A model generated the notes under the pieces. It was given only the letters and a program-made list of their open reading frames with translations, ran no database searches and was not told the DNA's origin. Shown piece after piece: positions 37,339 through 45,799 of a DNA stretch of 64,000 nucleotides. Position 1 is the first letter of the stretch; each line of letters opens with the position of its first letter. Location of the stretch: assembly GCF_029023725.1 (NCBI RefSeq), contig NZ_CP119075.1, positions 4,521,501 through 4,585,500 on the forward strand. Reading direction: 5' to 3'. The DNA comes from Synoicihabitans lomoniglobus (GTDB lineage Bacteria; Verrucomicrobiota; Verrucomicrobiia; Opitutales; Opitutaceae). The translations under genes and the position numbers were made by a program.

Positions 37339-38181
37339 ATGCAGACCCTCGACTCCGTTTCCGCCATGCAAGCGCTGGCTGGTGAGCTTCGCGCCGCCGG
37401 CCGCACCGTCGCCTTGGTGCCCACCATGGGTGCCCTGCACGAGGGTCACCTCGATTTGATCCGACTCGCCGCCACCCGCGCCGACGTCGTGGTCGTGTCG
37501 ATTTTTGTAAACCCGACACAGTTCGGGCCGAACGAGGACTACACCCGCTATCCGCGAGACCTGGAGGGCGATCTCGCCAAATGCGCCGACGCCGGCGCGC
37601 ACCACGCCTTCATTCCCACCAAAGACGCCCTCTACCCGCCCGGCTATTCCACCTACGTGAACGAGGAGTCCGTGGCCAAACCGCTCGAAGGCGTGTCGCG
37701 GCCCGCCCACTTCCGCGGCGTCACGACCATTGTCACCAAACTCTTCAACATCGTCCAACCCACCTGCGCGATCTTTGGACAAAAGGACGCCCAGCAAGTC
37801 GCCGTGATTCGCAAAGTGGTGACCGATCTCCACCTGCCGGTGGAAATCGTGACCGCGCCGACCACCCGCGACGACGACGGCGTCGCCTTGAGCTCGCGCA
37901 ATGCCTACCTCACGCCCCTCCAACGCACGGCAGCCGCCGCCATCCCGCAAACCTTGGAAACCGTCAAATCCATGGTGGCCAAAGGCGAGCGCCGCGCCGA
38001 ACGACTGACCGCCGAAGCCACCCACCTGCTCTCCCAGTTTCGCCAGATCCGGATCATCTACATCGCCGTGGTCGATCCGCTCACCATGCAAACCCAGCGC
38101 GAAGTGGTGCCCGGCAACTCCCTGCTCGCGGTCGCCGTCTGGGTCGAGGAAACGCGCCTCATTGACAACGCTCTGCTGTGA
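37339..38181 (+). CDS. panC: Pantothenate synthetase
   Basis: ATP-dependent ligation of pantoate and beta-alanine, the last step of pantothenate (coenzyme A precursor) synthesis in the cytoplasm. It has 280 residues, normal for the family. Signatures are [16 protein letters not shown] with the HIGH-type nucleotide motif (HEGH), [20 protein letters not shown], the ATP-site IFGQKDAQQ and LSSRNAYL (the KMSKS-like position). The ATG at 37339 starts the conserved sequence. Divergent from dapL; the other panthothenate genes are not in this window. Confidence 0.97.
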   Translation: MQTLDSVSAMQALAGELRAAGRTVALVPTMGALHEGHLDLIRLAATRADVVVVSIFVNPTQFGPNEDYTRYPRDLEGDLAKCADAGAHHAFIPTKDALYPPGYSTYVNEESVAKPLEGVSRPAHFRGVTTIVTKLFNIVQPTCAIFGQKDAQQVAVIRKVVTDLHLPVEIVTAPTTRDDDGVALSSRNAYLTPLQRTAAAAIPQTLETVKSMVAKGERRAERLTAEATHLLSQFRQIRIIYIAVVDPLTMQTQREVVPGNSLLAVAVWVEETRLIDNALL

Positions 38182-38349
38182 CGACGGCGGAGTGGTTAAC
38201 CACGAAATATACGAAAAGCGCGAAAAGGTCCTGAGCTTAATTCACCCCACTTTGCCTCCGCCCCTTTCGTCCGACCAGACAGCTAGCATGACTGTCGTTC
38301 CGGTTTTTGAATGTTTTGTGATTTCTCTCTCGTTTACTAAAATTTTCTC

Positions 38350-38856
38350 ATGACACCGACCATCCGTCCCGCCACGCCCGATGATATCGCGGCCATTCAC
38401 GCCATCTACGCGCACCACGTCCAATACGGCACCGGCACATTCGAAATCGAGGCGCCCACGGTCGAGGCCATGCGCAGTCGTTTCAAACAAACGGCCGGTC
38501 GCGATTATCCTTTTTACGTGGCGGTCTCCGACGACGAAGTGATCGGTTACGGTTATGTGGGCCCTTTTCGTGAGCGGGCCGCCTATCAATTCACCGTCGA
38601 AGATTCCATCTACCTCCATCCCGAGAAGCGCGGGCAAGGCATCGGTCGGCTCCTGCTCAACCAACTGATCACCGCCTCCACCGAGCGCGGTTTCAAACAA
38701 ATGATCGCCCTGATCGGCGACTCCGACAACCGCGCCTCGATCCGCCTGCATGCCACCGCCGGCTTTCGCTCCACCGGCACCCTGCAAGCTGTCGGCCGTA
38801 AGTTCGACCGCTGGCTGGACGTCGTCATCATGCAGCGCCCCCTCGGCGAGGAGTAA
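38350..38856 (+). CDS. GNAT family N-acetyltransferase (phosphinothricin acetyltransferase-like)
   Basis: A 168-residue acetyltransferase. The N-terminal TIRPATPDDIAAIHAIYAHHV, the FEIEAPT turn, YGYVGPFRERAAYQFTVEDSIYLHPEKRGQGIGRLLL (acetyl-CoA-binding motif A, R-G-Q-G-I-G at about 96-101) and the later NRASIRLHATAGF match the PAT/YncA group, which acetylates L-methionine derivatives or phosphinothricin. The preceding 168 bp carry sequence resembling the decayed 'cacgaaa' intergenic repeats seen in PVC genomes. Confidence 0.92.
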   Translation: MTPTIRPATPDDIAAIHAIYAHHVQYGTGTFEIEAPTVEAMRSRFKQTAGRDYPFYVAVSDDEVIGYGYVGPFRERAAYQFTVEDSIYLHPEKRGQGIGRLLLNQLITASTERGFKQMIALIGDSDNRASIRLHATAGFRSTGTLQAVGRKFDRWLDVVIMQRPLGEE

Positions 38857-38895
38857 CTCTCGCATGTCCCTCGCCCGCCGCTGACGTCCGGGCCC

Positions 38896-38926
38896 AAAAA
38901 AGCGCGAAACGGGGAGGTTTCGCGCT
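38896..38926 (-). terminator. Intrinsic terminator of the small membrane protein gene
   Basis: A 9-bp perfect stem (gcgcgaaac 38902-38910, gtttcgcgc 38917-38925, loop ggggag). Read on the minus strand it is followed at once by six T (the aaaaaa at 38896-38901). It starts 26 bp after the stop of the minus-strand small gene. Confidence 0.85.
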
Positions 38927-38951
38927 GGTATTGGAATAGTGACTACTCGCA

Positions 38952-39161
38952 TCAGGCAGCCAGCGGCAGGCGTTCGGCTTTCGCGGCGGCAGCGACCTTG
39001 GTGTCGAGGTAGCTGAGGCGACGCGTGCCGTAGTCATTGACCGCGATGGCAAGCAGACCGGTGATGGCCGAGATGCCGAAGGCGACAGGAGCCGCGAGGC
39101 CGAAGGCGATGGCGCTGGGAGCGAGGAGCGTGACAGTGAGGAGGACGGTGGTGGATTTCAT
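38952..39161 (-). CDS. Small two-helix membrane protein, function unknown
   Basis: A 69-residue protein beginning MKSTTVLLTVTLLAP. Residues 5-47 are two hydrophobic segments broken by PVAFG. A short polar tail follows (NDYGTRRLSYLDTKVAAAAKAERL). The ATG at 39161 is preferred because the hydrophobic region begins right after it; ATG 39203 and GTG 39206 would add a polar N-terminus. The intrinsic terminator just downstream is good evidence that it is expressed. I do not recognise the family. Confidence 0.7.
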   Translation of the reverse strand: MKSTTVLLTVTLLAPSAIAFGLAAPVAFGISAITGLLAIAVNDYGTRRLSYLDTKVAAAAKAERLPLAA

Positions 39162-39542
39162 TTTAGGATGAGTTGGTAAGTTTTGGTTGGTGGTTGCTTT
39201 CATCACCCGGCGAGCGGGATCAAAGTTGCAGAATTCGAAAAAAATCAGCGGCGAGCGCTGAGACGCTAAAGAACAGGTGAGCCGAAGGTTTCAGGATGAA
39301 ATCTGGCTGCCCCTAATACTTTGCAACCCGCGTGCCAACTCCGCTTAAAAAATCTTAACCTATTTATTGCTAGTGTTTTAAAAATCTCGTGCTCATTTTC
39401 ACTCCCTACGCCATTTCGAAACTGACGCGCTATCGCGAACGTCGATTCCCATTCTTGGGACACCGCCCCACTCCACCATGCCGCCCATCCCGCATCGGAG
39501 ATTGAACAACGCGGCGTAACGTCTTCGTTTCACTGTCGTATC
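39162..39542. other. Divergent intergenic region, partly A/T-rich
   Basis: 381 bases between the small membrane protein and nadB. The stretch 39340-39395 is A/T-rich (taaaaaatcttaacc, tgttttaaaaatc) and probably carries promoters. No gene is convincing: an antisense frame at 39266-39463 lacks protein-like composition. Confidence 0.5.
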
Positions 39543-41123
39543 ATGTCCCAATCATTTGACGTTCTGGTTCTCGGCAGCGGCATCGCCGGCCTGAGTTTTG
39601 CGCTCAAAGCCGCCAAGGATGGACACGCGGTCGCCATCCTCACCAAGAAGACCAAGGCCGACTCCAACACCAATTGGGCGCAGGGCGGCATCGCCGCCGT
39701 CACCGGCCCCGAAGACGACGTCGAGAAACACGTGCAGGATACGCTCGTGGCGGGCGATGGGTTGTGCCGCGAAAAAATCGTGCGCGAAATCGTGCGCGAC
39801 GGTCCGGCTCGCGTGCAGGAACTCGTCGACATGGGGCTCAAGTTTTCGCGCGAGGCCGACGGCTCCTACGACCTCGGGCGCGAGGGCGGTCACAGCGAAC
39901 GCCGCATCCTCCACGTTAAGGACATGACCGGCAAAGCCATCGAGGACGCGCTCCTGCGCGCCATCAGCCGCGAGCCGCGCGTGGCGCTTTACGAGCATTT
40001 GTTTGGCATCGATCTCATCACCGTGGGCAAAGGCAAACAACGTCGCCTGCAGGGTCTCTACGCGCTCGATGTGCACGATGGTCGCGTCATCACCTTCCGG
40101 GCCCCGGTCATCATGCTGTCGACGGGCGGGGCCGGTCGCGTTTACCAGTTTACCACCAACCCCGAAATCGCCACCGGCGACGGCATCGCCATGGCATTTC
40201 GCGCCGGCGTGGAAATCCGCAATCTGGAGTTCATCCAGTTTCACCCCACCACCCTGTTCACGGCCGACGACAAACGCTTCCTCATCAGCGAAGCCGTGCG
40301 CGGCGAAGGCGCCGTGCTGCGCAATCTCGCCGGTGAGGCGTTCATGACCCGCTACCATCATCAGGCCGATCTCGCGCCACGTGACATCGTCGCTCGCGCC
40401 ATCGATGCCGAGATGAAGCAAAGCGGCGCGCCCCACGTGTGGCTGGACATCACCCACCGCAACGCGACCTATCTGCGCAAGCGCTTCCCCAAGATCTACA
40501 AGACCTGCAAACAACTGGGTTTCGACCTCGCCAAGGATTACCTGCCGGTCGTGCCCGCCGCCCACTACACCTGTGGCGGTGTCGCCACGAACCTCGCCGG
40601 CGAGACCGCGTTGCCGGGACTCTATGCGTGCGGCGAGGTCTCCTGCACCGGCCTGCACGGGGCCAATCGCCTGGCCAGCAACTCCCTGCTCGAAGCCGTG
40701 GTCGTGGCTCACCGCGCCTCGGCATCCGTGACGACCTACCTCAAACGGAACGCCAAACGCCGCTCGTTGCCGATTCCCGAATGGGTCAACCTCGGCGGCA
40801 CCGACGAAGATGAACGCGTCGTCATCAGCCACAATTGGGACGAGCTGCGCCGGGCCATGTGGGACTACGTGGGCATCATGCGCACGACCAAACGCCTCGA
40901 ACGCGCCCGCACTCGCATCGCCCTGCTCGAACGCGAGATTCACGACTACTATTGGAATTTCACGGTCGATCCCGAGCTGCTTGAACTGCGCAACATGGCC
41001 ACCGTCGCCCGCCTCATCGTGGCCTGTGCGTTGCAACGCAGCGAAAGCCGGGGCCTGCACGCCATCACCGATTTTCCCCAAACCAGGAAGCGCGCCTTGG
41101 ACAGCAAGGTCCGGCTGAGCTAG
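39543..41123 (+). CDS. nadB: L-aspartate oxidase
   Basis: FAD enzyme that oxidises L-aspartate to iminoaspartate, the first step of de novo NAD synthesis with NadA. It has 526 residues. Seen: the FAD dinucleotide motif VLGSGIAGLSFALKAA at residues 7-22, NTNWAQGGIAAV, HSERRILHVKDMTG, EFIQFHPTTLF, the active-site RGEGAVLRN, ARDIV-like (PRDIVARAID), HYTCGGVATN, and the late flavin-binding SLLEAVVVAHRAS. A C-terminal helical bundle (RTTKRLERARTRIALLEREI) completes it. Monocistronic by spacing; a short repeat element lies after the stop. Confidence 0.96.
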   Translation: MSQSFDVLVLGSGIAGLSFALKAAKDGHAVAILTKKTKADSNTNWAQGGIAAVTGPEDDVEKHVQDTLVAGDGLCREKIVREIVRDGPARVQELVDMGLKFSREADGSYDLGREGGHSERRILHVKDMTGKAIEDALLRAISREPRVALYEHLFGIDLITVGKGKQRRLQGLYALDVHDGRVITFRAPVIMLSTGGAGRVYQFTTNPEIATGDGIAMAFRAGVEIRNLEFIQFHPTTLFTADDKRFLISEAVRGEGAVLRNLAGEAFMTRYHHQADLAPRDIVARAIDAEMKQSGAPHVWLDITHRNATYLRKRFPKIYKTCKQLGFDLAKDYLPVVPAAHYTCGGVATNLAGETALPGLYACGEVSCTGLHGANRLASNSLLEAVVVAHRASASVTTYLKRNAKRRSLPIPEWVNLGGTDEDERVVISHNWDELRRAMWDYVGIMRTTKRLERARTRIALLEREIHDYYWNFTVDPELLELRNMATVARLIVACALQRSESRGLHAITDFPQTRKRALDSKVRLS

Positions 41124-41160
41124 CCGGAATGATCCGCCACTCTCGAGCGCGATGCCGTCT

Positions 41161-41194
41161 GGCCGCGTAGCGCGAGCGAGCTCGCGGCCTACAT
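41161..41194. repeat. REP-like palindrome after nadB
   Basis: Nested inverted repeats: ggccgcg (41161-41167) pairs with cgcggcc (41183-41189), and inside it gcgag (41172-41176) with ctcgc (41181-41185). It shares the 11-base gcggcctacat (41184-41194) with both arms of the larger palindrome at 43686-43757. Confidence 0.55.
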
Positions 41195-41226
41195 GGGTCC
41201 GGAGACTCCCCCCCCGGGCGCAGGTC

Positions 41227-41628
41227 CTACGATGCGGGACCGAAGAGCGTCGCCGTGGCCACGTCTTGCGCATCCACCGTCTCGATGGTGAGGACTTCGA
41301 GTTCGGCGCCTTGCGCGGCCAGCAATGTCAGCAGGGGCTCGGCGACATCGTAACGCTCAGTGCGAACGGTGCCGTGCTGGCGATAGTTCACCCGGTAGGC
41401 GCTTTCGCCTTCGGCCAATTTGCGCAGCTTGATCTTGTTAGCTCCCGGCTTGGCGCGTCGCGTCGCCTTCCGTTTCCCGCGTCGGTTTGACGGTAACACC
41501 GGCGGCTCAAACGGGAAGGGTTCTCCCAGCAGATCCGCCGCCTGTTGCTCCAGGGCGTTCACGCGCAGAAACAACGCCTCGCGTTCGAGGAGCAGCGTGT
41601 TGATGCGAATCTGAGATTCGTCAGGCAA
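41227..41628 (-). CDS. Small coiled-coil protein, paralogue of the upstream gene
   Basis: A 133-residue protein of unknown function. Its N-terminal third is a heptad-like coil (INTLLLEREALFLRVNALEQQAADLLGE) ending in PFPFEPPVLP. A basic linker follows (NRRGKRKATRRAKPG), then a compact domain (YRVNYRQHGTVRTERYDVAEPLLTLL). The coil plus FPF-PP-LP tail matches the neighbouring gene at 41696-42091 (VERQAAYERIAALETQVEDAFGE, then FPFPAPPLP), so the two arose by duplication. Third gene of a probable operon with that gene and the repeat protein. Confidence 0.75.
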   Translation of the reverse strand: MPDESQIRINTLLLEREALFLRVNALEQQAADLLGEPFPFEPPVLPSNRRGKRKATRRAKPGANKIKLRKLAEGESAYRVNYRQHGTVRTERYDVAEPLLTLLAAQGAELEVLTIETVDAQDVATATLFGPAS

Positions 41629-41695
41629 GGGAAGCCGGGAGGGAAAGTGAGCGGAGCAAAACGACCGAATGTCGCTTCACCCTACGCCCGACAAT

Positions 41696-42091
41696 TTAGG
41701 ACTCGTCGGAGGACGTGTCCGATTCGTCGGCTTCGTCGATCGCTTCGGTCGGCTCATTGGAAACATCCGCGGCCGCAGTCGGCTCGATCGGCTTGGCGGC
41801 TGGTTTCACCGCGGCCGCAGCTTTGAGCACGGCGGGAGAGCGCTTGAACGAATCCGCTTTCGGATCCATGCCGGCCACGGGCAACGGCGGAGCCGGAAAC
41901 GGGAAGGCCCCCGCTTCGCCGAAGGCATCTTCCACCTGCGTTTCCAAGGCGGCGATGCGCTCGTAGGCGGCTTGGCGTTCGACGATGAGTTCATCGATCT
42001 GCACGCGGGCCTCGAGGGCTTGACGAATGACATCCGCATCGGCGCCGAGGACGATATCGCGGAAGGAGAGAGAGACGGTCTTTTTAGCCAT
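41696..42091 (-). CDS. Small coiled-coil protein with acidic tail
   Basis: A 131-residue protein of unknown function. MAKKTVSLSFRDIVLGADADVI is followed by a coiled coil (about 25-58), a proline-rich FPFPAPPLP, an Ala/Pro-rich linker, and a strongly acidic C-terminus (EPTEAIDEADESDTSSDES). It starts 6 bp after the stop of the repeat protein, so the two are almost certainly co-transcribed. It shares its coil and proline motif with the next gene down. Confidence 0.75.
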   Translation of the reverse strand: MAKKTVSLSFRDIVLGADADVIRQALEARVQIDELIVERQAAYERIAALETQVEDAFGEAGAFPFPAPPLPVAGMDPKADSFKRSPAVLKAAAAVKPAAKPIEPTAAADVSNEPTEAIDEADESDTSSDES

Positions 42092-42097
42092 AATGAA

Positions 42098-43639
42098 CTA
42101 CTGCCAGAAGATGCGTTTGAGTTTGTTTAAAATGTCGGGCGCCGGAGCGCGGGAGGGAGAGTGATCGGGCTCCGCAGTGCGAGCCGGGCCGGAAAGCGTC
42201 GAGCCCGCGGGCGGCACGTCAACGTCGCGTTGCGAGATTTTTGAGGCGGCGGTAACCGTCGATCCCGCCGCCAACCGGTTGCGCTGAATTTCGCGGGCCG
42301 TCGCCGCCACGGCTTCATCGGGATCATCAACCGCGTCCTCCACCAACCCGTCGGGCGCGTTGGGGTGATGCAACACCGCCAGACGCACGCTCGCCACCGG
42401 ATCGCGCGCCATATCGTAGAGGTCCGCTCGTCGCCAATCCGGACAGGCCCGCAAGGCCAGTCGCCGCACCGTGGGCAACGGATCGGCACCAAGCTGTTGC
42501 GCCATTTCAGGACTCAGCGCCACGGAGACCCGCTCCTGCATCGCCCAATGCCCCCGAAACTCCGCGCTGTGCTCGATCAGGAAGGTGACGAGTTTTTCAT
42601 CGAGGTCGTCGCGATAAGCCAAACCCGTGAGCACCGTCGGCAAGCGCGTCGCCGCCAACTCTTCGATAAGATCGACGGGCAACGCCGGATTCAGCGCGAG
42701 CGCAGCACACACCGGCTCCTCGGCCAAGGTCACAAAGTATCGCGCGATGACGGCATCCAGCGCCGAATTGGCGGCCAACGCCTTGCGCACCTCCTCGGCG
42801 GCGTCCCGCGCCAGCAGGCTTTGCAGACTGCGATGCAGCAAGGGCCGCGAAGCCACCCAGGCGCGTTCGTCGATTTCCCCGTGCGTCATGAGAAACAACA
42901 GATCCGGGTCGTCGAGATCGAGATCGGTGCGCGCGATTCGGCGCACGGCCGGATGGGGCGACAATACCATCAGGTGGTAGATCTCGACCGGCATGTTGGA
43001 GCGCTGCAGCAGCGCCAGCTGCACGTCCTCGTCTTCGCTCGCCGCCCAGCCTTCGAGCACATCGTCCTCCACCGTCGCGGTCGCGATCACATGGAGACGG
43101 ACCACCGCGCAGTCGTCGGCTCCGAGCACGAGGGCGACCGGAGCCGGCAACGCCGCCTGACTCGTCAATCGCAGCCGCACCGCCGAATCGTCGTCGATCA
43201 CCAACGCCGCCTGATGGGGCAGACGTAGCGACGCGCTGCCCGCCACGGCCCGGCGCACCTCGGCGCTGGTATTGCCGACCAGCGTCAACACCTCGCGACT
43301 CGGGAGTTGCGGGTGCGTGGCGGCTTGGGCACGCACCGTCGGATCTTCATGCGCGGCGAACCGGATCAGCAGGTGCGGCGGCGTGCGCGGGTTGGCCGCG
43401 AGGTGGGCCAATACCGAGCTGGCGGGATTGGAATCAGCTAGCGTTTCCAGCAAGTGACTGGGCGAGAGCGGATACGCCGCGACAAAATCGAGCGCCTCCG
43501 GGGCGTCCGGCATCGTGGTGAGTTCCTGCAGGATGCGCGACGGAATCGGCGGCTTGCGAAACGCCGCGCCCACGCGATTCACGCCATCGGATCGGAGGCG
43601 TTCGAGCAGAGACTCGGCGGTAAGGGTTTCGTCGGACAT
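42098..43639 (-). CDS. LRV/HEAT-like repeat protein
   Basis: A 513-residue soluble protein made of about 20 helical repeats of the leucine-rich-variant type: VLAHLAANPRTPPHLLIRFAAHEDPTVRAQAATHPQLP and similar units with a conserved A-x-N/H-P...LP pattern. The last 70 residues are low-complexity. No enzymatic motif is visible. Repeats of this type usually serve as protein-binding scaffolds. First gene of the three-gene minus-strand operon, 6 bp ahead of the acidic coiled-coil gene. Confidence 0.8.
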   Translation of the reverse strand: MSDETLTAESLLERLRSDGVNRVGAAFRKPPIPSRILQELTTMPDAPEALDFVAAYPLSPSHLLETLADSNPASSVLAHLAANPRTPPHLLIRFAAHEDPTVRAQAATHPQLPSREVLTLVGNTSAEVRRAVAGSASLRLPHQAALVIDDDSAVRLRLTSQAALPAPVALVLGADDCAVVRLHVIATATVEDDVLEGWAASEDEDVQLALLQRSNMPVEIYHLMVLSPHPAVRRIARTDLDLDDPDLLFLMTHGEIDERAWVASRPLLHRSLQSLLARDAAEEVRKALAANSALDAVIARYFVTLAEEPVCAALALNPALPVDLIEELAATRLPTVLTGLAYRDDLDEKLVTFLIEHSAEFRGHWAMQERVSVALSPEMAQQLGADPLPTVRRLALRACPDWRRADLYDMARDPVASVRLAVLHHPNAPDGLVEDAVDDPDEAVAATAREIQRNRLAAGSTVTAASKISQRDVDVPPAGSTLSGPARTAEPDHSPSRAPAPDILNKLKRIFWQ

Positions 43640-43685
43640 CAGGGAATGGGGAAAAGAGACGCAGGTTTAGATTTTGCTCCGCTTG

Positions 43686-43757
43686 CAATGTAGGCCGCCT
43701 GCTTGCAGGCGCTGGCACTCTGAGAGAAAAGCGCCTGCAAGCAGGCGGCCTACATTG
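43686..43757. repeat. Long palindromic REP-like element
   Basis: A perfect 28-bp inverted repeat (43686-43713 with 43730-43757) around a 16-base spacer. Each arm contains a shorter palindrome (gcctgcttgcaggc), so cruciform or nested hairpins are possible. It lies between two co-directional minus-strand genes, 31 bp after the ftsK stop, and could terminate ftsK. The arms share gcggcctacat with the element at 41161-41194. Confidence 0.85.
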
Positions 43758-43788
43758 CCGATAGTTGTGATAAAATCGGGTGTTACTT

Positions 43789-45579
43789 TCAGTCGAACTG
43801 CAGGTCGCCCGGTTGGACGTAGACCTCGCGCGGATTGGAGCCCACCTGCGGGCCGATGTAGCGACGTTGCTCCATCTCCTCCATGAGCGAGGCGGCGCGG
43901 TTGTAGCCGATCTTGAGTCTCCGCTGCAGATAACTGGTGCTCGCGCGGCCGTGCGTCGTGATGACTTCCAACGCCTCTTTTATCATCGGGTCGGCCCCGA
44001 CCATCGCGGTCTCGCCGTCAATGCTCTCGGACGGACCCGGCGCGTCTTCGTCACGGAGTTCGACGCGGTAACGCGGCGGCACTTGATCCTTGAGAAAACC
44101 GACGATGCGTTCGATCTCCGCGTCGTCCACGAACGGAGCCTGGAGGCGTTGCAGTCGTCCGATGCCTGGCGGACTGTAAAGCATGTCACCGCGACCTTGC
44201 AGCGACTCCGCGCCCTTGCCGTCGATGATGGTGCGGCTGTCGACTTGCGATGAAACTTGGAAGGCCATCCGTGTCGGGTAATTGGCCTTGATGACGCCGG
44301 TGATGACATTGACCGAGGGGCGCTGAGTCGCGAGCACGGTGTGAATGCCCACGGCGCGCGACATTTGCGCAATCCGCGCGATGGAGGTCTCGATCTCGGC
44401 GGGCGCGGTGATCATGAGATCGGCGAGCTCATCGATCACGAGCACCATGAAGGGCAGCGGCTTGAACCCTTCCTTGGCGGCCTTGGCGTTGTAACCCGCG
44501 AGATTGCGCACGTTTTTCTCGGCGAGAATTTCGTAACGGTGCTCCATCTCGCGCACGAGCCACTTGAGGGCCTGACATGCTTGTTTGGGATCGGTGACGA
44601 CGGGGTGAATCAAGTGCGGCAGGTCACGGTAAATCGCGAACTCGACGATTTTGGGATCGATGAGCACCAGCTCCAATTCGTCCGGCCGGAACCGGTAGAT
44701 CAGCGAGAGAATGAGATTGCTGATACAGACCGATTTGCCCGAGCCCGTCGCACCCGCGATCAACGCGTGAGGCGCCCGCGCCAGGTCGCAGATGATGTGG
44801 CGACCCGCGATGTCGACGCCGAGCATCAGCGGAATCTCCGCCGTGGTATTGATCCACGCCGGGTTCTCCAGCGACCCGCGGAGCGTCAACGGTGCGGAGT
44901 TGCGGTTGGGTATCTCGATTCCGACGTAGTTTTCACCCGGGATGGGAGCCTGAATCCGCACCGCGTTGGCCGACATTGTGAGGGCGATGTTTTTATCGAG
45001 CGCCGCAATCGATTCCACCCGGACGCCAAAACCCGGACGCACGCGAAACTGCGTGACGCGCGGACCGACGATGGCGTCGTGCACGAACGCATCGATGGCG
45101 AAACTATCGAGCGCGTCCTGCAGGAGCCGTTTGCTCTCGGCCAAATCGGCGGCGCTGGAGAATTCGTGTTCATCGTCGGCCGGTGCCCGCAGCAGATCCA
45201 ACGAGGGCTTCTGGTAGTCGACCATATCCTCCGACGTAAACGGCGCCGGTAACTCCGCAGCGGCCTCCGTCTTGGCTCCCAAGACCGGCAACGCCACATC
45301 CGGTGCCGTGGTGCCATCGCTCGTGTCCTCTCGGGCGGAATCGCGGAGCGACTGGAGGTGGTCCAGCGCATCTTCCAACTGGTCGCGATGCCGCGCCTGC
45401 GCCGTGGCGCGTTCCTCGATGCGCGACTCCATCTCTTCGCGCCAAACCGCCAAACGGGCCTCATCCTCCGAGAGCAGATCCTGGGACGCCGTCTCGCCCT
45501 CGTGGACAGCATTGGCGGCGACCGAGGAAGCGTCAGCCAAATCGGGCGGATCAACAAAGGGAGAGGACGTGGCGGGCAT
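43789..45579 (-). CDS. ftsK: FtsK/SpoIIIE-type DNA translocase, without N-terminal membrane helices
   Basis: Hexameric DNA pump that clears chromosome termini from the division septum. It is 596 residues, shorter than typical FtsK, and no transmembrane segments are visible in the first 150 residues, which are acidic and partly coiled coil. The alpha/beta motor follows: Walker A AGATGSGKS (Lys282), LVLIDPK, Walker B VLVIDELADLM (Asp383, Glu384), and LATQRPS. The C-terminal gamma winged helix (STSYLQRRLKIGYNRAASLMEEME) reads KOPS sites. A membrane anchor might be encoded elsewhere, or this may be a soluble paralogue. Confidence 0.92.
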   Translation of the reverse strand: MPATSSPFVDPPDLADASSVAANAVHEGETASQDLLSEDEARLAVWREEMESRIEERATAQARHRDQLEDALDHLQSLRDSAREDTSDGTTAPDVALPVLGAKTEAAAELPAPFTSEDMVDYQKPSLDLLRAPADDEHEFSSAADLAESKRLLQDALDSFAIDAFVHDAIVGPRVTQFRVRPGFGVRVESIAALDKNIALTMSANAVRIQAPIPGENYVGIEIPNRNSAPLTLRGSLENPAWINTTAEIPLMLGVDIAGRHIICDLARAPHALIAGATGSGKSVCISNLILSLIYRFRPDELELVLIDPKIVEFAIYRDLPHLIHPVVTDPKQACQALKWLVREMEHRYEILAEKNVRNLAGYNAKAAKEGFKPLPFMVLVIDELADLMITAPAEIETSIARIAQMSRAVGIHTVLATQRPSVNVITGVIKANYPTRMAFQVSSQVDSRTIIDGKGAESLQGRGDMLYSPPGIGRLQRLQAPFVDDAEIERIVGFLKDQVPPRYRVELRDEDAPGPSESIDGETAMVGADPMIKEALEVITTHGRASTSYLQRRLKIGYNRAASLMEEMEQRRYIGPQVGSNPREVYVQPGDLQFD

Positions 45580-45799
45580 CGTGGCGGAAAAAACGGCAAC
45601 GCTAGCGGGGCGAAAGCTTCGCGCGCAAGCGGGAGACCTAATTTCCTGACCTGGTTTATTTTACGGGATTTTCGTGCTTCGCATTTCCGCTTCGCCGCTC
45701 GCACTTGCTCATGTCAAACCCGCCTTTTGTCGGCCCCCACTGCTCGGGTGATTTGCCTCCCGAGGTTGACGTTCGACGGGTGCCCCCATCCCGTCCGCC

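Noticed and set aside
37222..38091. Upstream extension of dapL
   Set aside because: The extension is antisense to panC, and DapL family sequence begins at the ATG at 37221.
39266..39463. 65-codon minus-strand frame before nadB
   Set aside because: Lies in an A/T-rich promoter-like region and has no conserved-looking sequence.
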